From a virus: 29,004 nucleotides of DNA. The stretch lies in the IMG/VR virus record IMGVR_UViG_3300044491_001197, positions 1-29,004 of that record; one strand, given 5' to 3'. The notes beneath the pieces are model-generated. The model was not told the origin of the DNA, did no database searches, and saw nothing but the letters and a program-made list of their open reading frames with translations. The first letter of the stretch is position 1; every line of letters starts with the position of its first letter. Position numbers and translations under genes: made by a program. Below, piece by piece: positions 1-8,700 of this stretch.

Positions 1-481
1 TTGCAGCCAATCCAACATTTGAATTGGTTAAAATAAGGTCTCCACTTAATGTATGGTTTGGACTACCACCATTATAGTTGTATTTGTAGATATCATTTGT
101 TCCTAATGTAGAGGAACGTGAAATTTTAAACTTATCGGAATCAGAATCATCAATACCAACCGAATAATCGTTTGCGCCACCTTGAGTTTGGAATGTTAAT
201 TTAGGGTCACCTGTATTCCAAATGGTTATTCCACCATCTACGTTAATAGACCCTGTAAAATCATGTGTATCATCCGAAGAATCACCAAATTTTGTAGAAC
301 CTGATGAAAATATGATGGATGAAGACACGAATTCCGTATTGAACTCTTGTGCCGTGATTGTACCTTGAACTACAATGTTCTCGGATACGTTTAATGAACC
401 CGTAATAGCTAAATCTCCAGTAGTAGAAATACCACCGGAGTTTACTATGAGTCCATTTTTAACTACAAATTCGTTTGCCAT
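1..481 (-). CDS. Fibre-like structural protein, N-terminal part (runs off the window)
   Basis: This reading frame opens with ATG at 481 and stays open to base 1, so only the first 160 residues are visible. The start is preceded by GAGGAATTAGA, a reasonable ribosome binding site. The protein begins MANEFVVKNGLIVNSGGIST and continues with short repeated beta-type phrases (GDLAITGSLNV, TGSINVDGGI) and a segment reading SDKFKISRSSTLGTND. Such phrases are typical of phage tail-fibre shafts and of marine phage adhesins. It follows the 749-aa fibre-like gene after 48 nt, and that gap is the only one of 30 nt or more lacking the promoter-like motif, so co-transcription is likely. Its N-terminus differs from the WKKV-type start of two neighbours, so it may attach to the virion differently. 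The receptor-binding end, if any, lies outside the window. Confidence 0.72.
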   Translation of the reverse strand, partial: MANEFVVKNGLIVNSGGISTTGDLAITGSLNVSENIVVQGTITAQEFNTEFVSSSIIFSSGSTKFGDSSDDTHDFTGSINVDGGITIWNTGDPKLTFQTQGGANDYSVGIDDSDSDKFKISRSSTLGTNDIYKYNYNGGSPNHTLSGDLILTNSNVGLAA

Positions 482-529
482 TCTAATTCCTCTTGTTTTT
501 CACTTTCCAAACTTCGGATTTTTATATTA

Positions 530-2779
530 TTATATTGAAACCATTCTTCTTACTTCCATTGTACCCTCAACTCCACCATTTGTACTCATATACAATGTCA
601 TTGTTCCCGAACTATATCCAACAGAGAATTCATGCAAACTTGTGTCGCCAAGGTCTGCTGTTGATGTTTCAGAGAATACTACTGAACTACCAAAATTTGT
701 ATTAATAGTAATTGTACCAGCACGATAGTTTGTACCATCACCAAGGTGGTAATTTATGAAAAATGCATAACCCGTATCGACATGGATTGCATGTGTTCCG
801 GAAGTGGGGACATTAAAACCAACAGCTTTTGTTTCGGTGTAAAAACTGATTGGGCCTACATTTGCTTCCAATGCAATGGATGCGGTGAAGTTTGTACCAA
901 CCTGTCCAACATATATACCTTGTGTAGTTAAGGTTTTTGATTTTATACCTTCAGAATTTACATCATCCCAAACATCGTATGTTTGTGATTGTGGATTGTA
1001 ACCTGAATAGTAAGTTACATCCGCATCACCTTTTAAGCTATCTGCATCTGAAAATATTGCAATTCTATTACTAGCACCACCCGAAGATACATCTACATAT
1101 CCAGACCCTTGAATAGAAGCAATGTCGGATGCAATAGATGCCGAAATAGGATTCACATAGTCATAAACCCCATCACCACTTACAAGTGTAGTATTACCAT
1201 TACCAACCGAACCGGTTTTTGCTGAAATGGTTAATTCACTTGAACCATTATAAGTTGTACCACTATTTAATTGTAAACTTACATTATCAACTACTAAATT
1301 TTCTAAATTAGAACCAAGAGGTATACCACTAATTGTACCACCACTTAAAGTTCCTGACAAGGTTGACAATGACGCTGATACCGAACCCCAATCATCAATT
1401 GTAACATCTGAACCTGAAATATCACCTGAAAAGTAGTTGTTTGTAATTGATGAATTACCAATTGTTACTGTATTAGTACCACTACCAGTAGCGTAGTGTC
1501 CTATTACTATTTCATTTTCAGTTCGTGACCCTAAACTAGCAGCAAATGTAGATTTAGTATAGTTACCAAAATATATACTATCTTCAGGTACTAAATTATA
1601 AGTATTATATTTATTACCGGAGTTTCTACCTATATAAAAATTTCCCGAACCTGTATAGGATACAGCTTGCGGGCCCGCTTGGTATCCGATTGCTATAAGC
1701 TCGCTACCACCGTGGTAGTTGTAGAGAGCGTTTGAACCAATGATAGTATTAGAGTTGCCTCCTCCTGGAAATCCAATCATGGCTTGAAAACCGATTGCGG
1801 TAGTATCTCGGCCAATTATAGTGTTGCTTGCTGCAACATTATGACCTATAAGTGTAACGTGGTCACCCATTGAAGTGGCAGTCGCTGCCGCATAGTCACC
1901 TACAATTGTTATTGAATCAAGATTTCCACTATAAGATTTTAAAGCTTGAGTTCCTATAATAACACCACCGTTTCCGGGCCAAGTGTTGTTAGGGTTTGAG
2001 TAACCTGCTTCGAATCCAAGTCTTAAAAAGTCAGAACCTGTTGAATTAATAGTAACAGCTGGAACAGATATTGTATTTGTAGTAGTTGCGCCATTATCAG
2101 TTACTTCTTGTAAGGTTGTTGATGTAGCACCTGCTTCAATAGAAGCAAGGGATGCTGATACACTACCCCAATCATCGATTGTAATGTCTGAACCTGTTAT
2201 ATCACCTGTAACTGTTAAGTTTTCTGCTATATTTACATCACCGACAGCATTAATTGCTATTCTATCTGCAAGTGTTCCATCTACACGAGTTCTTAATCCA
2301 AATGTAGTATCACCATCAATACCATCTGCTTGGAATCCAAAGAATCCTGATTGGAGATAACTACTACCATCATAAACAAAAGCATTTACTGCTCCAATAT
2401 AATCACCATTAGCAATCGCAGTTGGAGATGCTGCCGTACCATGTGATTTGAAGAATCTTATGTCGGGGCCATCGGAAGTATTATCGTGTTGAGCTACTCT
2501 AACTTGTGCTTCTCCACTTGATTCACCAACTATGTCTAATTTTACTTCAGGATTTGATGTTCCGATACCTAATCTTTGATTAGCAGTATCAATGGATAAT
2601 AAGTCAGATGAGGTGACTTGGGTGTTAGTCCCAACAATAAGAATTTCATTTGCAGCTCCTAAATTTCCAAGCTGCAAGGTATTGGCTTCTATTCTACCGA
2701 AAGAGCCCGTAGATGTTACATCTAAACTATTAAGTGATGCGTCACTACCGGAGGTAATGACTTTTTTCCAATTCGGCAT
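530..2779 (-). CDS. 749-aa fibre/adhesin protein with WKKV start and head-like repeats
   Basis: The protein starts MPNWKKVITSGSDASLNSLD, closely matching the start of the 371-aa neighbour. Around residues 69-80 it has RLGIGTSNPEVKLDI, a phrase common in phage fibre shafts. About residues 265-390 carry repeated IGxxA/IGYxA-type phrases (IIGTQAL, LIGHNVAAS, AIGFQA, IIGSNAL, AIGYQAG) that resemble the left-handed beta-roll head of YadA-like trimeric adhesins. The phrase GSDxTIDDWGSVSASL occurs twice, 260 residues apart. No C-terminal S74 chaperone protease signature (as in many fibres with LGIG repeats) was seen; it ends in a Gly/Thr/Ser-rich region. The gene has its own terminator-promoter-leader region upstream (2780-2934), implying separate control from the genes before it. 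A trimeric virion-surface fibre is the likeliest role; which part of the virion it sits on cannot be told. Confidence 0.75.
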   Translation of the reverse strand: MPNWKKVITSGSDASLNSLDVTSTGSFGRIEANTLQLGNLGAANEILIVGTNTQVTSSDLLSIDTANQRLGIGTSNPEVKLDIVGESSGEAQVRVAQHDNTSDGPDIRFFKSHGTAASPTAIANGDYIGAVNAFVYDGSSYLQSGFFGFQADGIDGDTTFGLRTRVDGTLADRIAINAVGDVNIAENLTVTGDITGSDITIDDWGSVSASLASIEAGATSTTLQEVTDNGATTTNTISVPAVTINSTGSDFLRLGFEAGYSNPNNTWPGNGGVIIGTQALKSYSGNLDSITIVGDYAAATATSMGDHVTLIGHNVAASNTIIGRDTTAIGFQAMIGFPGGGNSNTIIGSNALYNYHGGSELIAIGYQAGPQAVSYTGSGNFYIGRNSGNKYNTYNLVPEDSIYFGNYTKSTFAASLGSRTENEIVIGHYATGSGTNTVTIGNSSITNNYFSGDISGSDVTIDDWGSVSASLSTLSGTLSGGTISGIPLGSNLENLVVDNVSLQLNSGTTYNGSSELTISAKTGSVGNGNTTLVSGDGVYDYVNPISASIASDIASIQGSGYVDVSSGGASNRIAIFSDADSLKGDADVTYYSGYNPQSQTYDVWDDVNSEGIKSKTLTTQGIYVGQVGTNFTASIALEANVGPISFYTETKAVGFNVPTSGTHAIHVDTGYAFFINYHLGDGTNYRAGTITINTNFGSSVVFSETSTADLGDTSLHEFSVGYSSGTMTLYMSTNGGVEGTMEVRRMVSI
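1371..2210 (-). repeat. Two copies of a 60-bp imperfect direct repeat inside the 749-aa gene
   Basis: Bases 1371-1430 and 2151-2210 are near-identical and lie 780 bp apart. They encode GSDVTIDDWGSVSASL and GSDITIDDWGSVSASL. The spacer holds the IGxxA head-like region, so these repeats bracket it and could allow loss or exchange of that block by recombination. Confidence 0.8.
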
Positions 2780-2875
2780 ATGTCCTATCCTATCTTGCGG
2801 TTGGTAACATTTTCATGCCCACTTCCCTTTCGGGCCTACAACCAAGGTTTATGTGATTAATCTTCTATAAATAGT
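2780..2875 (-). promoter_or_regulatory. Promoter-like motif and GC-rich leader of the 749-aa gene
   Basis: On the gene strand ACTATTTATA (2875-2866) matches the recurring intergenic motif. It is followed by an unusually GC-rich leader of about 75 nt. The leader can form CCC-GAAA-GGG (2834-2825) or an alternative GCCC/GGGC pairing (2835-2832 with 2820-2817), and an outer GGTTG/CAACC pairing (2843-2839 with 2803-2799). ATAGGATAGGA then precedes the ATG and gives two overlapping ribosome-binding options. Structure is inferred by eye only, and no known riboswitch class was recognised. Confidence 0.4.
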
Positions 2876-2881
2876 ATGATA

Positions 2882-2916
2882 GAAAATAAAAAACCCCACC
2901 ATCTCTGGCGGGGTTT
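2882..2916 (-). terminator. Rho-independent terminator after the 64-aa gene
   Basis: The gene strand reads AAACCCCGCC-AGAGAT-GGTGGGGTTT (2916-2891) followed by TTTATTTTC. This is a 10-bp stem with one G-U pair, a six-base loop and a T-rich tail. It lies 19 nt past the stop codon of the 64-aa gene and directly before the promoter-like motif of the next gene. Confidence 0.88.
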
Positions 2917-2934
2917 CTTATAACATTGAAAAAC

Positions 2935-3129
2935 TTATTTTATTTTTTTCAATTCTTCTTGTAGCTTCACTGCGAGTTTAAAAACTGACTCAACTTGTTT
3001 TCCTTTAAAACTTGCTTCACCAAGTCCAATAATGAGAGCTTCAAGTTCACCTTTTGTTAACTTTAATGTTGCCTCATTAGGATTTTTAGTTTGTTCTTTT
3101 TTTAAACCTAATTTATCTGCTAAACCCAT
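2935..3129 (-). CDS. 64-aa charged helical protein, function unknown
   Basis: The protein starts MGLADKLGLKKEQTKNPNEA and is rich in Lys, Glu and Leu. The central part TLKLTKGELEALIIGLGEAS and the end VFKLAVKLQEELKKIK read as two amphipathic helices, so a small dimer or coiled coil is plausible. There is no signal peptide, membrane segment or Cys. The start codon lies 23 nt after the stop of the 371-aa fibre-like gene, and a strong terminator follows, so this is the last gene of its transcript. The weak upstream sequence AACGGATAAGTT may serve as ribosome binding site. I have the impression that similar short proteins occur in marine phage genomes, but I cannot name a family. A virion accessory or fibre-assembly role is only a guess from position. 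Confidence 0.75.
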   Translation of the reverse strand: MGLADKLGLKKEQTKNPNEATLKLTKGELEALIIGLGEASFKGKQVESVFKLAVKLQEELKKIK

Positions 3130-3152
3130 AACTTATCCGTTTTTAATGGTTA

Positions 3153-4268
3153 TTATACATAAATGTAAATTTCACCACCATCAACACGAAGGTTACCAGC
3201 TTTTTCGTAATTAGCATCGGTAGCCCCAATTTTAACAGCAGCAATGTATGCATCAGATGCAATTGTTGTCTGATTCCAAGTTGAACCAGTAGCGTCTAAC
3301 GCCCAACGACCTTCCGATTCATCCCAACCAAGTGAAGGGCCATCATCGTATGCAACAATACCAGCATCTGCAGCACCAGCCGAACCAGAGTTCAACAAGA
3401 TGAATTGGTCATCTACGTTCAAATTGGTTGTTTCAATTGAAGTAACCGTACCTTGAACTGTTAAATTACCTGTTGCAGTAATGTTAGTTGCAGTAATATC
3501 AGCAAAAGTTACATTATTGGTTGTACCAACACCTTGAATTGTACCAGTACCTTCAATAGTTGTAATTCTACTTGCGGCTGAAGATGAGAATGCTGTTGCA
3601 GTCTGACCATTACCACTTGCTAAAAATTCAACATCATCCCCATCTACAAAAGATGCGGTTGATGCGTTTTCAGGACCATCTTGTTCAAGAACTGTAATTC
3701 TACTTGCGATTGATGATGACTCAGCACCAAATCCATCTACTCCAGCGAGTAAAACATAAGATGCCGTATCAGCAGTTACAACTGCTCCATCTACACCTGA
3801 ACCCAACACATAAGATGCAGTATTAGCAGTTACAACTGCTCCATCTACACCAGCACCAGCAACGTAAGATGCGGTGTCGGCGGTACCTGTTAAGTCACCA
3901 ACTACATTACCTTTTAAAGAAGCAGTTACTTCTAATAAATCAATCTTGGTGTCAAGATTGACTGTTACTTTATTCTCACCACCGGCCGATGATGTTACTA
4001 AAGTATTAATATTTGTTCCACCTGCAATTGTAATAGTATCACCATCACCAATTACATCAGGACCATCACCAGCATCACCATTGATGCTTAACTGAAATTC
4101 CGCACTCTCAATGTTAGCAGCTACAGATGCAGAAAAGGCCGTTAAGCCATCTACTCCATCGAACTCAACATAAGATGCGGTTTGTACTGTACCTACAATC
4201 GTGTTGTCTACCGTTAATCCCGATAGCTCAGCAGCCGACCCCGATACTACGACCTTTTTCCATGCCAT
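3153..4268 (-). CDS. 371-aa fibre-like structural protein with TASYV/GVDG repeats
   Basis: The protein starts MAWKKVVVSGSAAELSGLTV, sharing W-K-K-V-x-x-SGS with the 749-aa protein; the shared start suggests a common virion-attachment tag. Residues around 125-185 are tandem units TADTASYV-xxx-GVDGAVV encoded by a 54-bp DNA repeat. The C-terminal third holds ATNITATGNLTVQGTVTSIE followed by a segment containing DDQFILLNSG and LGWDESEGRW, phrases I associate with fibre proteins of marine T4-like phages. ATG is preceded by AACGGAGAAAAA, an adequate ribosome binding site. The gene has its own gap with a TATATTTG promoter-like site and two dyads upstream. A virion fibre or decoration protein is the best assignment; the receptor or partner is unknown. 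Confidence 0.75.
   Translation of the reverse strand: MAWKKVVVSGSAAELSGLTVDNTIVGTVQTASYVEFDGVDGLTAFSASVAANIESAEFQLSINGDAGDGPDVIGDGDTITIAGGTNINTLVTSSAGGENKVTVNLDTKIDLLEVTASLKGNVVGDLTGTADTASYVAGAGVDGAVVTANTASYVLGSGVDGAVVTADTASYVLLAGVDGFGAESSSIASRITVLEQDGPENASTASFVDGDDVEFLASGNGQTATAFSSSAASRITTIEGTGTIQGVGTTNNVTFADITATNITATGNLTVQGTVTSIETTNLNVDDQFILLNSGSAGAADAGIVAYDDGPSLGWDESEGRWALDATGSTWNQTTIASDAYIAAVKIGATDANYEKAGNLRVDGGEIYIYV
3771..3851 (-). repeat. 54-bp-period tandem repeat in the 371-aa gene
   Basis: A 27-bp sequence is exactly repeated at 3771-3797 and 3825-3851, within a 54-bp unit that continues imperfectly on both sides. It encodes the TA(D/N)TASYV...GVDG units. Confidence 0.85.
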
Positions 4269-4286
4269 TTTTTTTTCTCCGTTTTT

Positions 4287-4321
4287 TGTGTTAACACATT
4301 TTTATTGATATATCAAATATA
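4287..4321 (-). promoter_or_regulatory. TATATTTG promoter-like site with two 12-bp perfect palindromes
   Basis: In the 82-nt gap before the 371-aa gene, the gene strand carries TATATTTG (4321-4314), an exact match to the Bacteroidota -7 form TAnnTTTG. It overlaps the perfect palindrome TTGATATATCAA (4305-4316). A second perfect palindrome, TGTGTTAACACA (4287-4298), lies between it and the start codon. Two dyads at these positions would suit an operator, but no regulator is known; AT-rich palindromes also arise by chance. Confidence 0.4.
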
Positions 4322-4350
4322 ACTTCTTTAATACTAATAAGTATCTACTT

Positions 4351-5745
4351 TTATACATTAAAGTAAAAATCATTACCATCATACCAAATTGACCCAGCAC
4401 CAAGACTTCCAGTTTCCGTGGTAGCCGATAATGTGAGAATGCCATCTTGGTTAATACTAAATCCTGGTCCTGATATTTCAGAACCAATTTCTAAAACTGC
4501 AGCATATGATGCAGTTACTGCATACGATGCTGAAAGGACAGACATCGAACTTGTTTGTGTTTGGTTTATGTAACCCAAATCTGCAATTTGTTGTGACCCA
4601 CTCACAGTACCCGCAGGAGTAGAACCACCACCCCCACTTCCAAATCCAGCAGCAGCGGCTGAGGATGAGATGAATGTTGGGTCAATATAAGAAGCAGTAG
4701 CAACTGACATAGAACTCGTTTGGGAAACAAGAACGAATGAACTCGTATCAGCTGCAGTGAGGAATGACCCTGTTTCGGATATCAACAAGAATGAACTTGT
4801 TTGGTCATTTGTTATGAATGATGAAGTATCAATACTTGAACCACCACCAAATCCACTTCTTGCAGCAGAGGCTGAAATGAATGTATCACTTATAAATGAT
4901 GCAGTATCAGCATTTACTGCGTGAGATGAAGACAATTCGGTAAGAATCTCATAGGATGCAGAAATAGCATATAAAGCGTAAGATGCCGTAGCAACCGACA
5001 TTGAGCTTGTTTGGTCTATTCTTACCAAAGAACTTGTATCGATAGACCCACCACCACCTGCACCAAATCCAGCAGCAGCAGCGGATGCTGAAATGAATGT
5101 TGGGTCAATATAAGAAGCAGTAGCAACTGACATTGAAGAGGTTTGAGATACAAAGACAAACGATGAAGTTTGTGAGCTTTGAATAAATCCAAAGTCAATA
5201 ATTTGTTGTGAACCACTAATAGTCCCATCAGGTGTGCTTCCACCAGCACCAAACCCAGCAGCTGCAGCGGATGCTGAGATAAATGTAGGACTTATATATG
5301 ATGCCGTAGCAACTGACATTGAGCTTGTTTGAGATACAAGTATAAATGATGCAGTATCTGCCGCAATTAAGAATGACCCAGTTTGAGATGATAAAACAAA
5401 TGATGATGTTTGTGAACTTTGAATAAATCCTAAATCAGATATTTGCTGAGAACCACTAATGGTTCCGGCAGGGGTAGACCCACTACCTGAGCTTGGGAAT
5501 TCAAATTCTTGGAATTCTTTTGTAGCAAAGAATCCGGAACCTACTAATCTATATTTGTATAATTTATCTTCGTCTTGGACATAAAATATCTGACCAACTT
5601 CTAATTTGGCTTCCTCACCAGCACTTCCGGTCAAGGCGTTCATTGTTGCAGCAGTATCGACAGTTCTCCAAGCACCTTGAAGTAATTCAATATTACTTAA
5701 TTTACCGGTTGATACCTCTAAATCCGTATTTAACGTAATTGCCAT
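4351..5745 (-). CDS. 464-aa repeat-rich fibre-like protein (QTSSMSVATASY / GFGAGG repeats)
   Basis: Residues 1-90 form a distinct N-terminal domain (MAITLNTDLEVSTGKLSNIE, then VGQIFYVQDEDKLYKYRLVG), probably the virion-attachment part. The rest is built from repeats: QTSSMSVATASY occurs four times plus a variant, and (Y/F)ISxSAAxxGFGxGG four times, with SGSQQIxDxG(F/Y)I phrases between. Ser, Ala and Gly dominate, as in fibrous shafts. The protein ends with GAGSIWYDGNDFYFNV. AAGGGGAG sits just upstream of the ATG and only 13 nt separate it from the 1732-aa gene, so the two form one operon. The same SASAAxxGFGxGGG linker recurs in the first 330 residues of the 1732-aa protein, implying shared origin or a shared structural unit. 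Function beyond fibre/adhesin is not visible. Confidence 0.75.
   Translation of the reverse strand: MAITLNTDLEVSTGKLSNIELLQGAWRTVDTAATMNALTGSAGEEAKLEVGQIFYVQDEDKLYKYRLVGSGFFATKEFQEFEFPSSGSGSTPAGTISGSQQISDLGFIQSSQTSSFVLSSQTGSFLIAADTASFILVSQTSSMSVATASYISPTFISASAAAAGFGAGGSTPDGTISGSQQIIDFGFIQSSQTSSFVFVSQTSSMSVATASYIDPTFISASAAAAGFGAGGGGSIDTSSLVRIDQTSSMSVATASYALYAISASYEILTELSSSHAVNADTASFISDTFISASAARSGFGGGSSIDTSSFITNDQTSSFLLISETGSFLTAADTSSFVLVSQTSSMSVATASYIDPTFISSSAAAAGFGSGGGGSTPAGTVSGSQQIADLGYINQTQTSSMSVLSASYAVTASYAAVLEIGSEISGPGFSINQDGILTLSATTETGSLGAGSIWYDGNDFYFNV
4670..5133 (-). repeat. Exact 41-bp direct repeat in the 464-aa gene
   Basis: Bases 4670-4710 and 5093-5133 are identical over 41 bp, 423 bp apart, with weaker similarity extending upstream (4640 and 5063) and a third diverged copy near 5250-5320. 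Identity at this length including third codon positions suggests recent duplication or ongoing gene conversion. Confidence 0.85.
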
Positions 5746-5758
5746 CTAACTCCCCTTA

Positions 5759-8700
5759 TTAGAATGTAGAACTTGGAGCACTTCCCGAAGTACTTATTAA
5801 ATAATAATCAACACCTGGAGATGGTTCGGCATCCTTACCACCAATCAGAACCGTAAAACTCGTTGCGGAACTATTTGGGTATGTTCCTGAATTCATATTG
5901 TATGTTTGTATAGCAAATGAGTTTACACCATCACCACCAGTACCACTTCTATCACCATAAATTAGATATTCACCCGATGTACTTCCTCCAAAAGAACTAC
6001 CCATTGTGGTTGGTACTAAACCAGCATCACCATTTGATGGCATTACAATCAGTAGTGCTGTGGTTGGAATAGATGGGTCAGTCGAACCAGTTCTCATAAT
6101 AATTTTTGAAAGTATTGGAGTACTATTTGAATCCTCTAATAACGAACCACTACCAACGAGGTATGTTTTTCTATTGGCCCCAAAGAACCCGGAAACGAAG
6201 TTATCGACAATAATTTCAGTGCCCATATCACCATCGGCAAATGAGTCTAATATAGAATCGGCATCCTGTACACCATCATTACTTGTATTACCAAGGAATG
6301 CACCATCACCAATACATTCATAAATATCAGCACCACTTACACCAACATAGTGACCATATTCAGTTAAGTAAGCATACCACAATGCTCCACCAGCAGGAGC
6401 AGCTCCTACGGAGAAACTACGCTTGTATTCTACAATATCCTCACCATAAGCATCTTGAATACTTGCTGTATAGTTCAAGGTAACCGCATCGGTCATTGAA
6501 GAATCACTTGCGTTGATAAACCAAGATGATGAAGCTGCGTTTTGAGGTGCAAGAGACATTGATGCAGCACCCTCACCACTTAAAGTTACTGAATATGGTG
6601 AATCACTTTCAGTATCCGTAATTGTAATTGTTACTAATTTAGTTCCTGAAGATACCGGAGCGTTTATGGTTTCATCAGCAAATGCAGCTTCTGGTAACAC
6701 ATTATTAGTAACATTGATTGTGATACTACCAGTACCCTCATTTCCATATTGGTCTACCCAGTAGATTGTTGGTGAAATGGAATCACCATTTATGTATGAA
6801 CCACTAATATCAGACTTAACACTCAAGTTACCATTTGAATCAATTGCGATTACGGAGTGATTTGAGTTAAATTGTTCTGCAACTTGAGTTCCATAGTTTG
6901 GAGAATAAGTTACATTAACATTCGCTTGAGAACCAACGCCATCGGAATCGTTTGTGATTACCGAACCACTTAATGCGGATTCAATAATATAGAAACTTTC
7001 ACCTGTAATAGAACCACCACCTGCTTGCGAAATAGTAATACCATCGGTATAAGTTCCTTGATTAAATCCATGAGTATCTTTTATATTTGCTGAGTAGTTG
7101 TAAGTTGCAGCACTTAAATCACCATTTGCGTGAATTGTAAATGTGTTTGACCCAGCGTATGATGCTGATAAACTTGCAGCACCGGCACCTGTTAAATTAA
7201 ATGTATCAACATCAAGTGCATCACCTTCAGTATCACTCCAAACCAATGTTGCTAATAAAGCACCATTAACTGCCAAGTTTGTATTCTGATTGTTTGTGTT
7301 TGGAGTATCGGTTGTTACACCCGGTGCGTTGTTTGGAGTAACACTCACGGTAATTGGTGCTGAATCTGCATTACCATATTGGTCTTCCCAACCAATGTTT
7401 GCAGTAAGAGTTGTACCATCGGTATTACCACTACCACTAATATCAGTTCCAACAGTTAATACACCCGTTGATGAGTTAACTGCAACAAATGGGTTATCGG
7501 ATGTGAAGTTTTGTGCAATTGGTGACCCATAACTTGGTGAATACGTTACACTCAAAGTTTTAGCAGTACCAATACCAGTTGTAGTATTTGTAATACCATC
7601 ACCACTTGTAGCAGATTCAATAATAAACAAGTTACCAGGTGCGGTCAAAGTACCGTTATCGGCTTGTGCGATTGTGATATCATCTGTATACACACCAGTT
7701 CTAAATCCATGTACATCTTTAATACTTGCTGTGAACGAAATAGTTCCTGCCGATTGGTCACCATTTGCGTATAATCCAAAGTTGTTAGACCCATCGTATG
7801 AACTTGATAAGTTAGAAGCACTTACACCTGTTAATACAAATGATGAAATATTCAAAGCATCACTTTCAGTATCAGTCCACTTTATAGTAGATAATAGATT
7901 ACCATCGGTTGCTTGGTTAGTGTTTCTATTTGTAGAAGTAAGTTCGGCAGCAGAAGGTGCGTTATTAATTGCAAGATTTACAGTAATAGTTTGAGGCCCA
8001 CCAACATTATCATATTGGTCTCTCCAAGTAATGTCTGAAGTAATTGTTCCTGGGTATATGTTTACACTACCACTAATCGAACTACTAACTGTGAGATTAC
8101 CACTACTATTTACCCCAATATATTCGTTTGATGAAGTAAATGATGCGACTGCGGCTGAATTGTATTGTGGTGAGTAAGAAACTCCCAAGTCACCTTGAGT
8201 TCCAGTTCTACCATTTGTTCCCAATACAATATTATCACCAGTTGTTGCCGATTCGATTACATAGAATGTACCATTTTCGGACAAACTACCAGTTGGTGCT
8301 TGTGCAATTGTAAATGATGTATTTTTTTCACCTGTACGGAACCCGTGTTCATCTTTAATACTTGCACTTACATAATAAGTTCCTGCTGCAAGATTTGATG
8401 TTGGTGTAATTGTGTACTCATATGCACCATCCCAAGATGATGTAATATCTGCATCACTTGAAAATGTAAATGTATTGTGATTTAAAGAATCACTTTCAGT
8501 ATCAGACCAAGTTAAAGTTAAAATTGTATTTGATGGTCTTGCGCCATTTGTATTTAAGTTTGCACTTGTCTCGGAATACGTTCCGATTGGTGCAGAATTT
8601 TCTACAATGTTTAATGTATGGTTTCTATATTGTTTAGTAGTATAAAATAAATTTTCAGATGCTGTAATTTGAATTGCAATAGTATTACTACCAGAATATG

